Of a DNA stretch of 6,599 nt, positions 1 to 6,500 are shown in pieces. This DNA comes from Acidobacteriota bacterium (GTDB taxonomy: Bacteria > Acidobacteriota > Polarisedimenticolia > J045), in the NCBI GenBank assembly GCA_024276295.1, contig JAJRXN010000020.1, forward strand, positions 1-6,599, written 5' to 3'. Below the pieces are notes generated by a model. The model was given only the letters and a program-made list of their open reading frames with translations. It searched no databases and was not told the DNA's origin. Both the position numbers and the translations under genes were made by a program. Every line of letters begins with the position of its first letter. Positions within the stretch are counted from its first letter, which is position 1.

Positions 1-2
1 AC

Positions 3-2177
3 GAGGACGAGGACGAGGACCAGCGCGAGGATGGGGCGACCAAGCTCCAGGTGTTCCTGCTTCCGCGCGCCGGAGGCGAGGCGCGCCGCCTGACCGACGC
101 CCCGGAAGGCGTCGAGGCGTTCGTCTTCGCCCGCAACGGCGCCGCGATCCTGACGCTCGGACCGGAAGCCCGTTCGCCCGCGGAGCGCGGCTGGCGCCGC
201 CGTCGTCGCGAGGTCCATGACGACCCGGAGGTCGCCGATCTCGACATTCCGCGCTACGAAGTGCGCGAGTACCCGCTCGACGACGACGAGCCGCTGCGGC
301 TGCTCGGCGGTCTGCTGGGAATCGAGAGCTTCGATCTCTCACCGGACGGACGGTTCCTGGTCTATGCGACGAATCACACCGGCCGCTCGAAGGACTACGA
401 GAAGCTCGAGATCGTGCTCTGCGATCTCGACACCGGGCGCCGCGAGTCGCTGACGCGGGGGCGCGGCGGTGCCGAGAGCGGACCGCGCTTCACCTCCGAC
501 GGGCGCTTCGTGCTGTTCCATGGCTGGGCCGATCCGGCCTGCGCGTTCAGCCGGCAGGAACTGCTCGCGGTCGATCTCGAGGCGCCCGAGGCGGGTCCGC
601 GACCGCTGCTCGCCGGGATCGACCGCGACCTCGAGGAGTTCGTTCCGCTCGGGGACGGGCGCGTCGTGGCCCTCGTCGCGTGGGGACTCGAATCACGCCT
701 CGTGCTGGTCGATCCCGCCCGCGGTACGACGGAGCTGCTGCCGGTCGAGGGGGCCGTGCTCTCGGCTCTCGACGCCGGAGGGACGACGGTCTCGCTGGTC
801 GCGGAAGGCGGCGACCGGCCGCCGGAGATCGCGGTCGTCGAACTCGCCGATCCGGCCGGCGCGCGGATCGAGACGCTCACCGCGCTCAACCCGCAGGTCG
901 AGCGGTGGATCCGCGCCCCGCGCCGGCGCGTGACGTGGCGCTGCGAGGAGTTCGAGCACGAGGGGCTGCTCGTCCTGCCTCCGGACGAGGCGCCGCGGCT
1001 CGGGACGCCTCCGCCGGTGCTCGTCTGGCTCCACGGCGGACCCCACTGGCGGGTCGTCGATCATCTCGCGCTGTACGACATGGAAGCGTGGGCCGCCGCC
1101 GGATGGGCGGTGTTCGTCCCCCAGTATCGCGGCTCGTCCGGTCTCGGAGAGGCGTACGCCCGGGCGCTGGCGGGAGACATCGGCGGCGGCGACGTGCGCG
1201 ACGTCCTGGCCGGGCTCGACGCGATCGCTGGGGAGGGCCTCGTCGATGCGGGCCGCGCCGCGGTCGGCGGGGCGAGCTACGGGGCGTACCTGACGAACTG
1301 GATGCTGGCGACGACCGACCGGTTCCGTGCCGGCATCTCGCTGGCCGGGATCTACGACCTGGCGCAGGACTACGGCACGTCGGACGCCTTCGAGTGGGAG
1401 GTGCACTACCTCGGCGGGACACCGTGGGAAAAACCCGAGCTGTACCGCGAGCGCTCGGTGCTGACCCACGTCGCGACGCTCGATGCGCCGCTGCTGCTGC
1501 TGCACGGCATCGAGGACGACAACACCTATCTGACGAACGCCAAGGCGCTCTACCGGGCGCTGACCGCTCTCGACCGTCCGGTGCAGTTCGTCGGCTATCC
1601 CCGCGAGGGGCACGGCCTGCACGAGCCGCCCCATGTGATCGACGCGTTCCGGCGTTCGCTGGCCTGGCTCGATCGCCATGTCGCGGGGCGCGAGGGACCG
1701 TTCGTGCCCGGGGCGCCGCTAGAACGGGACGGCCTGCGCGTCACGCCGCTCGGCTGGCAGATTCACAAGGACCTTGCCGGCGTCGAGCCGGCGGAAGGCT
1801 CGGTCTGGCTCGAGATCTCGTTCGTGCTCGAGGCGACCGACGACGGTCCTCCAGCGCTCTCGATCGTCCCGTCGGGGCCGTCGGCGATGGTCTCGCTGGT
1901 CGACCCGCACGGCGACGTCTATCGCCCGGTCGGTGTGCCGCTCGAGGTCCAGGGGCAGCCCGGTCTGCTCCGGGGAGCGACGGGACGCCTCGAGGCGGTG
2001 CGCAACGCCCAGGGAGTGCCGCCCTCGCTCGCGGTCGGGCTGGTGTTCCAGGTGCCGGATGTCCGCGCCGAGTACCGCGTCTCGATCACCGGCGCCCCCG
2101 GCTACGTGATCGACGTCGATCCGGGGACCGCCGGTCCGGCCGGGCCGTCGAGAGCCGGCGCCGCCGCGCCGACCTGA
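3..2177 (+). CDS. S9 family (prolyl oligopeptidase-type) serine peptidase, 5'-partial
   Basis: This is a peptidase that would cleave short peptides, often after proline or using a free N-terminus; its specificity cannot be read here. The frame is open to the window edge, and GTG 51 lies inside propeller-like sequence (QVFLLPRAGGEARRLT), so the true start is upstream. Residues are numbered from GTG 51. About residues 1-300 are beta-propeller repeats (SPDGRFLVY, TSDGRFVLF). An alpha/beta-hydrolase domain follows: HGGPHW, then PQYRGSSG (oxyanion-hole region), nucleophile Ser409 in GGASYGAY (codon 1275-1277), Asp489 in HGIEDDN (1515-1517) and His521 in REGHG (1611-1613). The Asp-His spacing of 32 equals that of human DPP-IV. 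The hydrolase fold should end near residue 544. The remaining ~160 residues form an additional beta-rich domain that is not part of a standard S9 enzyme. The gene ends in TGA and its last 76 bp overlap the convergent kinase-like gene. Localisation is unknown because the N-terminus is missing. The family call is very secure; the exact subfamily is not. Confidence -1.
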   Translation, partial: EDEDEDQREDGATKLQVFLLPRAGGEARRLTDAPEGVEAFVFARNGAAILTLGPEARSPAERGWRRRRREVHDDPEVADLDIPRYEVREYPLDDDEPLRLLGGLLGIESFDLSPDGRFLVYATNHTGRSKDYEKLEIVLCDLDTGRRESLTRGRGGAESGPRFTSDGRFVLFHGWADPACAFSRQELLAVDLEAPEAGPRPLLAGIDRDLEEFVPLGDGRVVALVAWGLESRLVLVDPARGTTELLPVEGAVLSALDAGGTTVSLVAEGGDRPPEIAVVELADPAGARIETLTALNPQVERWIRAPRRRVTWRCEEFEHEGLLVLPPDEAPRLGTPPPVLVWLHGGPHWRVVDHLALYDMEAWAAAGWAVFVPQYRGSSGLGEAYARALAGDIGGGDVRDVLAGLDAIAGEGLVDAGRAAVGGASYGAYLTNWMLATTDRFRAGISLAGIYDLAQDYGTSDAFEWEVHYLGGTPWEKPELYRERSVLTHVATLDAPLLLLHGIEDDNTYLTNAKALYRALTALDRPVQFVGYPREGHGLHEPPHVIDAFRRSLAWLDRHVAGREGPFVPGAPLERDGLRVTPLGWQIHKDLAGVEPAEGSVWLEISFVLEATDDGPPALSIVPSGPSAMVSLVDPHGDVYRPVGVPLEVQGQPGLLRGATGRLEAVRNAQGVPPSLAVGLVFQVPDVRAEYRVSITGAPGYVIDVDPGTAGPAGPSRAGAAAPT
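1689..2174 (+). other. Extra C-terminal beta-rich domain of the S9 peptidase (DUF4352-like appearance)
   Basis: After the hydrolase fold the same reading frame continues for about 160 residues. The region alternates hydrophobic and polar residues typical of beta strands: a strand around GLRVTPLGWQIHKDL, then SVWLEISFVLEA, a segment MVSLVDPHGDVYRPV, a stretch GVPPSLAVGLVFQVPD, and a final AEYRVSITG. This order (a strand with Trp, 'defined property' strands, a D-x-x-G turn, a 'V-F-x-V-P' strand near the end) resembles the immunoglobulin-like DUF4352 type of domain found on extracellular or lipoprotein proteins. That match is my pattern reading, not a search result. The last ~20 residues are Gly/Ala/Pro-rich and look like an unstructured tail. 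The domain might mediate binding to a surface or a partner; no function is established. Confidence -1.
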
Positions 2178-3259
2178 TCGAACCAGGCCTGCAGCCGGGC
2201 GGCCGTCGGCTCGGGTTCGCCGGCAACGAGCCACGCGCACGGCAGGCTGCCGACCAGCCGTGCCAGCTCGAAAGCCAGTCGCGAGGGGTCGTCATCGAGC
2301 GAGGCCAGCAGCGCGCCTCCCGGACGGCGGTTCTGCACGTCGCGCAGCAGCAGCAGCAGGGCGTCGCGGGGGCGCATCGGCAGCAGCCGCGGCGCCGTGC
2401 GGCGGCGCTCGAACGAGCTGGGGACCAGGCCGTACTCGAGCACGTGCGGGTCGTCCTCGAGGATCACGTCGAGCTGCCGCGGGTCGAGCCGCGCGGGGTC
2501 GAGGCGCAGGACGAGTCGTCCGGGCGCCTGGTCGCACAGGTCGACGCCGGGAAGCGCGAGCCGCACGGCCAGCTCGCGCACCGGTCCGGTCGTCGTGACG
2601 CCGAACAGGAACGGGGCGTACGGGTCCGCCGGCCTCTCGCCGCCGTCGCAGAGCACGATGGCGGCCGGCCGGGCCGCCTCCGCGGCGAGCGAGCCGTCCG
2701 GAAGTCCGCCCGCATCGAACGGCACCCGTTCTTCCCGGCGTTCTTCCGGCGCGATGTCGGCCAGCCGGTGGCCCGGCCCGGGCCGGATGCCGAGCGCCTT
2801 GAGGAACGGCACGACCAGGCCGCTGCTCCGCTCGAGCGGGGTGAAGTCATCCGAGAGCAGGCGGAAGCCGCGGCGCAGCAGGGCCAGCGCGAGCGTCGTC
2901 TTGCCGCTCTCGGAGGGGCCCGCGATCAGCAGCACGCGGCCGGCGCGTTCGAGGGCCGCGGCATGGAGCACGACGAACCGGACCGTCTCGTCGAGGGCGG
3001 CGCGGAACAGCAGCGCGAACGCCTGGTCCACGGCCGCACCCGGGTCGAGCAGGAACGTCTCCCCGTGCACGGCCGCCCGCGGCGGCGACGGACGGAAGCG
3101 CACCTCGAGCGGTGTCGGATCGGCCACGCCCGTGACGAGGAATCGCCCGAGTTCCGCGTCGACCCGGCGCACGAGGGCCCGGCTGTCGGTGATCAGCGCC
3201 AGCCGGGCATCGAGCATCGCCAGCTCGCGCCGCAGCGGCGGGTGGTCGCCATCCGTCAT
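2102..3259 (-). CDS. HPr kinase-related P-loop protein (HprK-like), substrate unknown
   Basis: With the ATG at 3257-3259 the protein is 385 residues. A Walker A loop GPSESGKTT lies at residues 114-122 (Lys120), preceded by LHAAALERAGRVLLIA and followed by ALLRRGFRLLSDDFTPLE. This 'LHA-A ... GpS-sGKTT ... L-LSDD' block is the signature of HprK-related proteins. A likely Walker B strand, PAAIVLCDGG, is at about 198-207, and VPFLKALGIRPG near 150-160 matches the 'PF-k-lglr-g' segment of the group. It lacks the N-terminal domain and the EIRGxG-type signature of genuine HPr kinase/phosphorylase, so phosphorylation of HPr is unlikely. Relatives often sit in peptide-modification clusters with PqqD-like and asparagine-synthase-like genes, none of which is present here. 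Longer starts (GTG 3280, TTG 3298, the latter giving 398 residues) are possible; no candidate has a convincing Shine-Dalgarno. It ends in TAG inside the 3' end of the peptidase gene. ATP binding is secure; the phosphate acceptor is unknown. Confidence -1.
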   Translation of the reverse strand: MTDGDHPPLRRELAMLDARLALITDSRALVRRVDAELGRFLVTGVADPTPLEVRFRPSPPRAAVHGETFLLDPGAAVDQAFALLFRAALDETVRFVVLHAAALERAGRVLLIAGPSESGKTTLALALLRRGFRLLSDDFTPLERSSGLVVPFLKALGIRPGPGHRLADIAPEERREERVPFDAGGLPDGSLAAEAARPAAIVLCDGGERPADPYAPFLFGVTTTGPVRELAVRLALPGVDLCDQAPGRLVLRLDPARLDPRQLDVILEDDPHVLEYGLVPSSFERRRTAPRLLPMRPRDALLLLLRDVQNRRPGGALLASLDDDPSRLAFELARLVGSLPCAWLVAGEPEPTAARLQAWFDQVGAAAPALDGPAGPAVPGSTSIT

Positions 3260-3356
3260 GTCGTGCGTCTCGCGTGCCACTCGGAACCCCGGGCGCAAGG
3301 TATCGCCCCCCGCCCGGGGATGCCAGCCCCCCCGGGGCGGCGGATCTGCTTGCGGC

Positions 3357-3365
3357 TGTTACAAT
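3357..3365 (+). promoter_or_regulatory. Probable extended -10 promoter element for the mini-ORF/radical SAM/RNase operon
   Basis: The sequence TGTTACAAT contains an extended -10 TG at 3357-3358, one spacer base, and the hexamer TACAAT (one mismatch from TATAAT). It is one of very few AT-rich patches in this GC-rich window and lies in the divergent intergenic region. No good -35 is visible 16-18 bp upstream, consistent with an extended -10 type. Initiation would be expected near 3371-3373, just before the leader hairpin. This is inferred from sequence pattern only. Confidence -1.
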
Positions 3366-3373
3366 TGCCTTGG

Positions 3374-3398
3374 CCGGTCCGGGCGACGTCCGGACCGG
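3374..3398 (+). repeat. Perfect 9-bp inverted repeat (leader hairpin or operator)
   Basis: CCGGTCCGG (3374-3382) is followed by a 7-base spacer GCGACGT and then its exact complement CCGGACCGG (3390-3398). The spacer can add a C-G pair and a G-U pair, leaving a GAC triloop, so the stem can reach 11 pairs. It begins within a few bases of the predicted transcription start and ends 3 bases before the purine-rich GAGAGG of the mini-ORF. It has no following T run, so it is not an intrinsic terminator. It could be a 5' stabilising stem, a translational control element, or a dimeric repressor operator. Confidence -1.
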
Positions 3399-3408
3399 TG
3401 CGAGAGGG

Positions 3409-3501
3409 ATGCACGACGTGACGCGAGACGATCCGGCCTTCGAGGCCCCCGCCGCGGCCGCCATCGGGACCGGGGTCGATGCCCCGGCGGAGGTCGCGTG
3501 A
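3409..3501 (+). CDS. Small 30-residue ORF translationally coupled to the radical SAM gene (hypothetical)
   Basis: The ORF runs from ATG 3409 to TGA 3499-3501. An internal GTG at 3418 would give 27 residues and lies 9 bases after the purine stretch GAGAGGG (3402-3408), a better Shine-Dalgarno spacing than the ATG, which directly abuts it. The product begins MHDVTRDDPAFEAP and ends GVDAPAEVA: it is acidic, Ala-rich, and has no Cys, signal peptide or membrane segment. Its codons mostly end in G or C, like the real genes here. Its stop overlaps the radical SAM start as GTGA, the classic arrangement for translational coupling. It may be a real small protein, a leader peptide whose translation delivers ribosomes to the next gene, or chance. 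I do not recognise any family. A precursor peptide role is conceivable next to a radical SAM enzyme, but the enzyme's family does not argue for it. Confidence -1.
   Translation: MHDVTRDDPAFEAPAAAAIGTGVDAPAEVA
3489..3494 (+). promoter_or_regulatory. Shine-Dalgarno of the radical SAM gene
   Basis: GGAGGT lies 3 bases upstream of the GTG at 3498-3500, inside the end of the mini-ORF. The spacing is short, but this site together with the GTGA overlap fixes the start choice. Confidence -1.
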
Positions 3502-4421
3502 GCGGCCCGGTACGCCCGCCGGCGCGGGCGGCGTTTCGCGTCGACGATCATCCGCGACGCTTCGCCGACAACCGGTACGTCTACGCCGTGCTCTCGCGCC
3601 GTGCGCGCGGGATCTCGCTCGGCGTCAACCTCAACCCGGACCGGCGCTGCAATTTCGGGTGCATCTACTGCCAGGTCGACCGGACGGTCGAGCCGGAGAT
3701 CCTCCGGGTCGACGAAGCCGTGCTGCTCACCGAGCTGCGCGAGATGCTGGCCGCGGCGGCGCGCGGCGAGTTCGCGCGGCTCGCGGGGCGGGACGGCGTT
3801 CCGGAGGCACTGCGTCGTGTGGCGGACGTCGCCCTGTCGGGCGACGGCGAGCCGACGACGTACGCGCGCCTCGGCCCGGTCATCGAGGCCATCGGCGATG
3901 CGATCGACGAGATCCTGCCCGGCCTGCCGATGACGCTGATCACCAACGCCTCGACGTTTCATCTCGAGCGAGTCGATGCGGCCCTGGACGCGCTCGTCCG
4001 CCGCGGCGGGCGCATCTGGGCCAAGCTGGATGCCGGCACCGAGGACTACTACCGCTTCGTCGCGGTGACGAAGGTCCCGTACGGCCGCGTCCTCGAAAAC
4101 ATTCGCGAGCAGGCGCGCCGCCATCCGCTCGTGATCCAGAGCCTCTTTCTCCGCTTTCGTGACGAGGGTCCCTCCCGGCAGGAGATCGGCGCATGGGCCG
4201 ACCGGCTGTCGGAGATCGTCGATGCGGGTGGCGAGCTGGCCGGCGTCCAGGTGACGACGGTCGCGCGCCGGCCGCCGACGCCGGAGGTCACCGCCCTCGA
4301 CGCGACCACACTCGACGAGATCGCGCGCGCGGCCCGCGCCGCGCTGCCGGGGGTGCCGGTGGAGATCTTCCCGGCACGGCTCGAGGGTCGTGACGGCGGG
4401 GACGTGGAGGCCGGATCATGA
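3498..4421 (+). CDS. Radical SAM protein, COG0731/TYW1-like family, function unknown
   Basis: This 307-residue protein carries the radical SAM cluster-binding motif CNFGCIYC (Cys51, Cys55, Cys58; CxxxCxxC), which holds a [4Fe-4S] cluster that cleaves S-adenosylmethionine. The SAM-contacting 'GGE'-type motif appears as LSGDGEPTTY (residues 113-122), and LITNAST (147-153) is the next strand of the barrel. The N-terminal block, FADNRYVYAVLSRRARG followed by GVNLNPDRRCNFGCIYCQVDR-type sequence, is characteristic of a widespread uncharacterised bacterial family grouped with COG0731 (the wyosine enzyme TYW1 group). No extra cysteine cluster or SPASM domain is seen, which argues against a peptide-modifying enzyme. 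The start is GTG 3498 with Shine-Dalgarno GGAGGT, sharing a GTGA overlap with the mini-ORF. The RNase E/G gene starts 33 bp after its TGA, so the two are probably co-transcribed, hinting at an RNA-related role. Fold and cofactor are secure; the substrate is unknown. Confidence -1.
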   Translation: MSGPVRPPARAAFRVDDHPRRFADNRYVYAVLSRRARGISLGVNLNPDRRCNFGCIYCQVDRTVEPEILRVDEAVLLTELREMLAAAARGEFARLAGRDGVPEALRRVADVALSGDGEPTTYARLGPVIEAIGDAIDEILPGLPMTLITNASTFHLERVDAALDALVRRGGRIWAKLDAGTEDYYRFVAVTKVPYGRVLENIREQARRHPLVIQSLFLRFRDEGPSRQEIGAWADRLSEIVDAGGELAGVQVTTVARRPPTPEVTALDATTLDEIARAARAALPGVPVEIFPARLEGRDGGDVEAGS

Positions 4422-4440
4422 CGGGCCGCGCACCGCTTGC

Positions 4441-4446
4441 AGGGAG
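4441..4446 (+). promoter_or_regulatory. Shine-Dalgarno of the RNase E/G gene
   Basis: AGGGAG is followed by 8 bases and then GTG 4455. This is a strong, well-spaced site and supports GTG 4455 as the native start, upstream of the in-frame TAA. Confidence -1.
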
Positions 4447-4454
4447 ATTCATTC

Positions 4455-6500
4455 GTGGCCAGCAAACCGCGCAAGGTGATGCTGATCAACGTGACGCATG
4501 CCTAAGAAAGCCGCGTCGCGATCCTCCATGACGGAGTCCTCGAGGCGTTCGAGATCGAAACGTTCGATCATCGCTCGCTCAAGGGAAACATCTACAAGGC
4601 CCGCGTCGAGTCGGTTCATCCCGGCCTGCAGGCGGCCTTCGTCGACATCGGCCAGAAGAAGGGGGCGTTCCTGCCCCTCGACGAGGTCAACTTCGCGATC
4701 CACCCGGTGCGGGGCGAGGCCCAGCGCGGACGGCTCGAGAACCACCTGCAGAAGGGTCAGGAGCTGCTCGTGCAGGTCGTGCGCGATGCGTTCTCGACCA
4801 AGCCGCCGACGGTCTCGACGTACTTCTCGCTGCCCGGGCGCTACCTCGTCCTGACGCCGTACCAGACGTCGGTCGGCATCTCGCGCAAGCTCGAGGACAA
4901 GCAGCGTGAACGGCTGCGCTCCGCCATCGAGGGCGTCGACCGGCCGGAAGAGCATGGACTGATCGTCCGCACGGCCGGCGCCGCGGCGACCAAGCTCGAC
5001 CTCCAGCGCGACCTGAGGTACCTGATGCGGCTCTGGGAGCGGATCGAGGAGGCCGGTCGCCAGGTGCGGGCGCCGAAGCTGATCTACCAGGAACGCAGCC
5101 TGGTGATCCGCGCCGTGCGCGACCTGATGACGCCGGACATCGACGAGCTGCTCGTCGACGACCGCGCGACGTACGAGGAGATCCTCGAGTTCTTCGAGAC
5201 CGTCGCGCCTCACCGCAAGCGGATCGTCAAGCTCTACGACGGCAGCCGTCCGATCTTCAACAAGCACAACCTCGAGGAGCAGATCGAGAACATCTTCCGG
5301 CGCCGGGTGCCGCTCCCTTCGGGCGGGGCGGTCGTCTTCGACGTGACCGAGGCGCTGACGGCGGTCGACGTCAACTCGAGCAAGATGCGCAAGGAGGGCC
5401 ACATCGAGGACACGGCGCTCAAGGCCAACCTCGAGGCGGCCGAGGAGATCGCGCGCCAGCTCCGCCTGCGGGACCTCGGCGGGCTGGTCGTGATCGACTT
5501 CATCGACATGCGCCCGACCAAGGCGATCCGCCAGGTCGAAAAGGCGATGCGCGATGCGCTGAAGAAGGACCGGGCCCGCTACGACGTGACCCGCATCTCG
5601 TCGCTCGGCCTGATGGAGATCAGCCGCGAGCGCCTCGCCGCGGAAAAGTCGTCGCTGCGCTACACCGACTGTCCGACCTGTGCCGGCACCGGCAAGATCA
5701 AGACGATCGAGGCGGCCGCGATGCAGGCGTTGCGGCGGCTGCAGACACGGGTCGTCCGGGGCGACGTCGAGCAGTTCGAGCTGCGCGGGCCGCCCGAGGT
5801 GGCCGAGTACCTGCTCAACTACAAGCGCGAGGAACTCGTGCAGTGGGAGGAGCGCTACCGGACGCGGATCGTCGTGCGCGGCATGCGCGAGTACGGCCGC
5901 GACGACGTGACGCTCGAGACCGTCGTGCGCGAGCGCTCCGGCGCGTCGGAGCCGATCGTCGTACCTCCGAGCCACGTCGAGATCCAGGCGCAGAACGAGG
6001 AAGACGAGGCGGCCGCGGCCGCCGAGGCCGAAGCCGAGACCGCCGAGGGCGAGAACGGCGTGAAGAAGAAGCGTCGGCGCCGCCGGCGCCGCCGGAAGAA
6101 GAACGGCGAGGCCGAAGGGGCGGCGGCCGACGAGGAGTCGGTCCAGACCGCCGAGGAGCCGGCCGGCAAATCCGAGCCCGGCGAGGAACCGGCGGCTGCC
6201 GCCGACGACGAGAACGGCGAGGTCGAGGGCGAGAACGGCGTGAAGAAGAAGCGCCGCCGTCGGCGGCGTCGCCGCAAGAAGAAGAACGGCGAGTCCGGCG
6301 AAGGCGAGGCGACTGCCGGCGACGAGGGGGAGACGGCGGCCGAACCCGCCGCGAGCGACGAGGAGGAGGAACAGCCGCAGCCGGTGCTCGCCGCCCCGCC
6401 ACTCGCGCTTCCCGTCCCGGAGCCGCTCTCCACGCTCGCCGAGGGCGAGGAGGCTCCGCGACCGCTCTGGTGGCGCCTGCTGCGCGGAGCGGCGGACTGA
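4455..6500 (+). CDS. rne/rng: RNase E/G family ribonuclease with arginine-rich C-terminal tail; in-frame TAA at codon 17
   Basis: This endoribonuclease would process and degrade single-stranded RNA (rRNA precursors, mRNA). From GTG 4455 the frame reads VASKPRKVMLINVTHA, then TAA (4503-4505), then ESRVAILHDG: the family N-terminus interrupted by one stop. Residues are numbered from GTG 4455. The S1 domain starts near 43 (KGNIYKARV, AAFVDIG, KGAFLPL). SLPGRYLVL and SVGISRK follow. The catalytic site has Asp305 (TAVDVNS) and Asp348 (VVIDFIDM), 43 residues apart exactly as Asp303 and Asp346 of E. coli RNase E. The Zn-link is CPTC, Cys406 and Cys409. From about 500 the protein becomes acidic, Ala/Glu-rich and disordered, with two eight-arginine tracts and a hydrophobic PLWWRLLRG end. 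A gene caller ignoring the stop would begin at GTG 4707 (597 aa), which removes the N-terminal strand and part of S1 and is surely wrong as an ancestral start. The stop may be an error, a nonsense mutation or a recoded codon. Family assignment is secure; whether this copy is functional is not. Confidence -1.
4503..4505 (+). other. In-frame TAA inside the conserved RNase E/G N-terminus
   Basis: The codons read ACG CAT GCC TAA GAA AGC CGC. RNase E/G proteins commonly have an acidic pair before the Ser/Cys-Arg of this strand (pattern INVTH-x-E-E-S/C-R), so GAA to TAA by one transversion is the simplest explanation. The frame resumes without any shift, and no ATG, GTG or TTG follows in this frame before GTG 4707. 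The other main genes here end in TGA or TAG, so TAA is not used as a terminator elsewhere in the window. Confidence -1.
6045..6110 (+). repeat. Arginine-rich tail repeat, copy 1 (within the RNase)
   Basis: This is a 22-residue unit: EGENGV, three Lys, eight Arg, two Lys, NGE. It recurs 180 bp (60 codons) downstream. Strong positive charge within an otherwise acidic tail suggests an RNA-binding patch. Confidence -1.
6225..6293 (+). repeat. Arginine-rich tail repeat, copy 2 (within the RNase)
   Basis: This 23-residue unit is the same as copy 1 apart from one added Lys. The 5' flank (from GAGGGCGAGAACGGCGTG into the Lys codons) is identical in DNA, but six of the eight Arg codons differ synonymously from copy 1. 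The peptide pattern is therefore preserved while the DNA has changed. Confidence -1.

Noticed and set aside
3..20. Three GAGGAC repeats at the window edge as a tandem repeat element
   Set aside because: They read in frame as an acidic Glu-Asp stretch of the peptidase; too short to be treated as an independent element.
2121..2141. Small inverted repeat GGACC-GCC-GGTCC in the convergent overlap as a bidirectional terminator
   Set aside because: The stem has only 5 pairs with no T run on either strand; such matches are frequent in this base composition.
680..3421. Very long plus-strand ORF of 913 codons spanning the peptidase and the kinase region
   Set aside because: High-GC DNA lacks stops in shadow frames; the product is Arg/Gly/Ala-rich and overlaps two well-supported genes.
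4418..4531. ATGA overlap at the end of the radical SAM gene opening a 37-codon ORF across the TAA site in another frame
   Set aside because: The conserved RNase N-terminus (VMLINVTHA) is encoded in the GTG 4455 frame, not this one, so the ORF does not offer a natural frameshift bypass; its product has no recognisable features.
4498..4854. ATG 4498 ORF of 118 codons just after the RNase start
   Set aside because: It is an Arg/Ser-rich shadow of the RNase frame; the amino-acid composition is typical of an out-of-frame reading of high-GC DNA.
5855..6433. Minus-strand ORF rich in Arg and Ser opposite the RNase tail
   Set aside because: It is the antisense reading of the low-complexity Glu/Arg tail; no start region or domain supports it.
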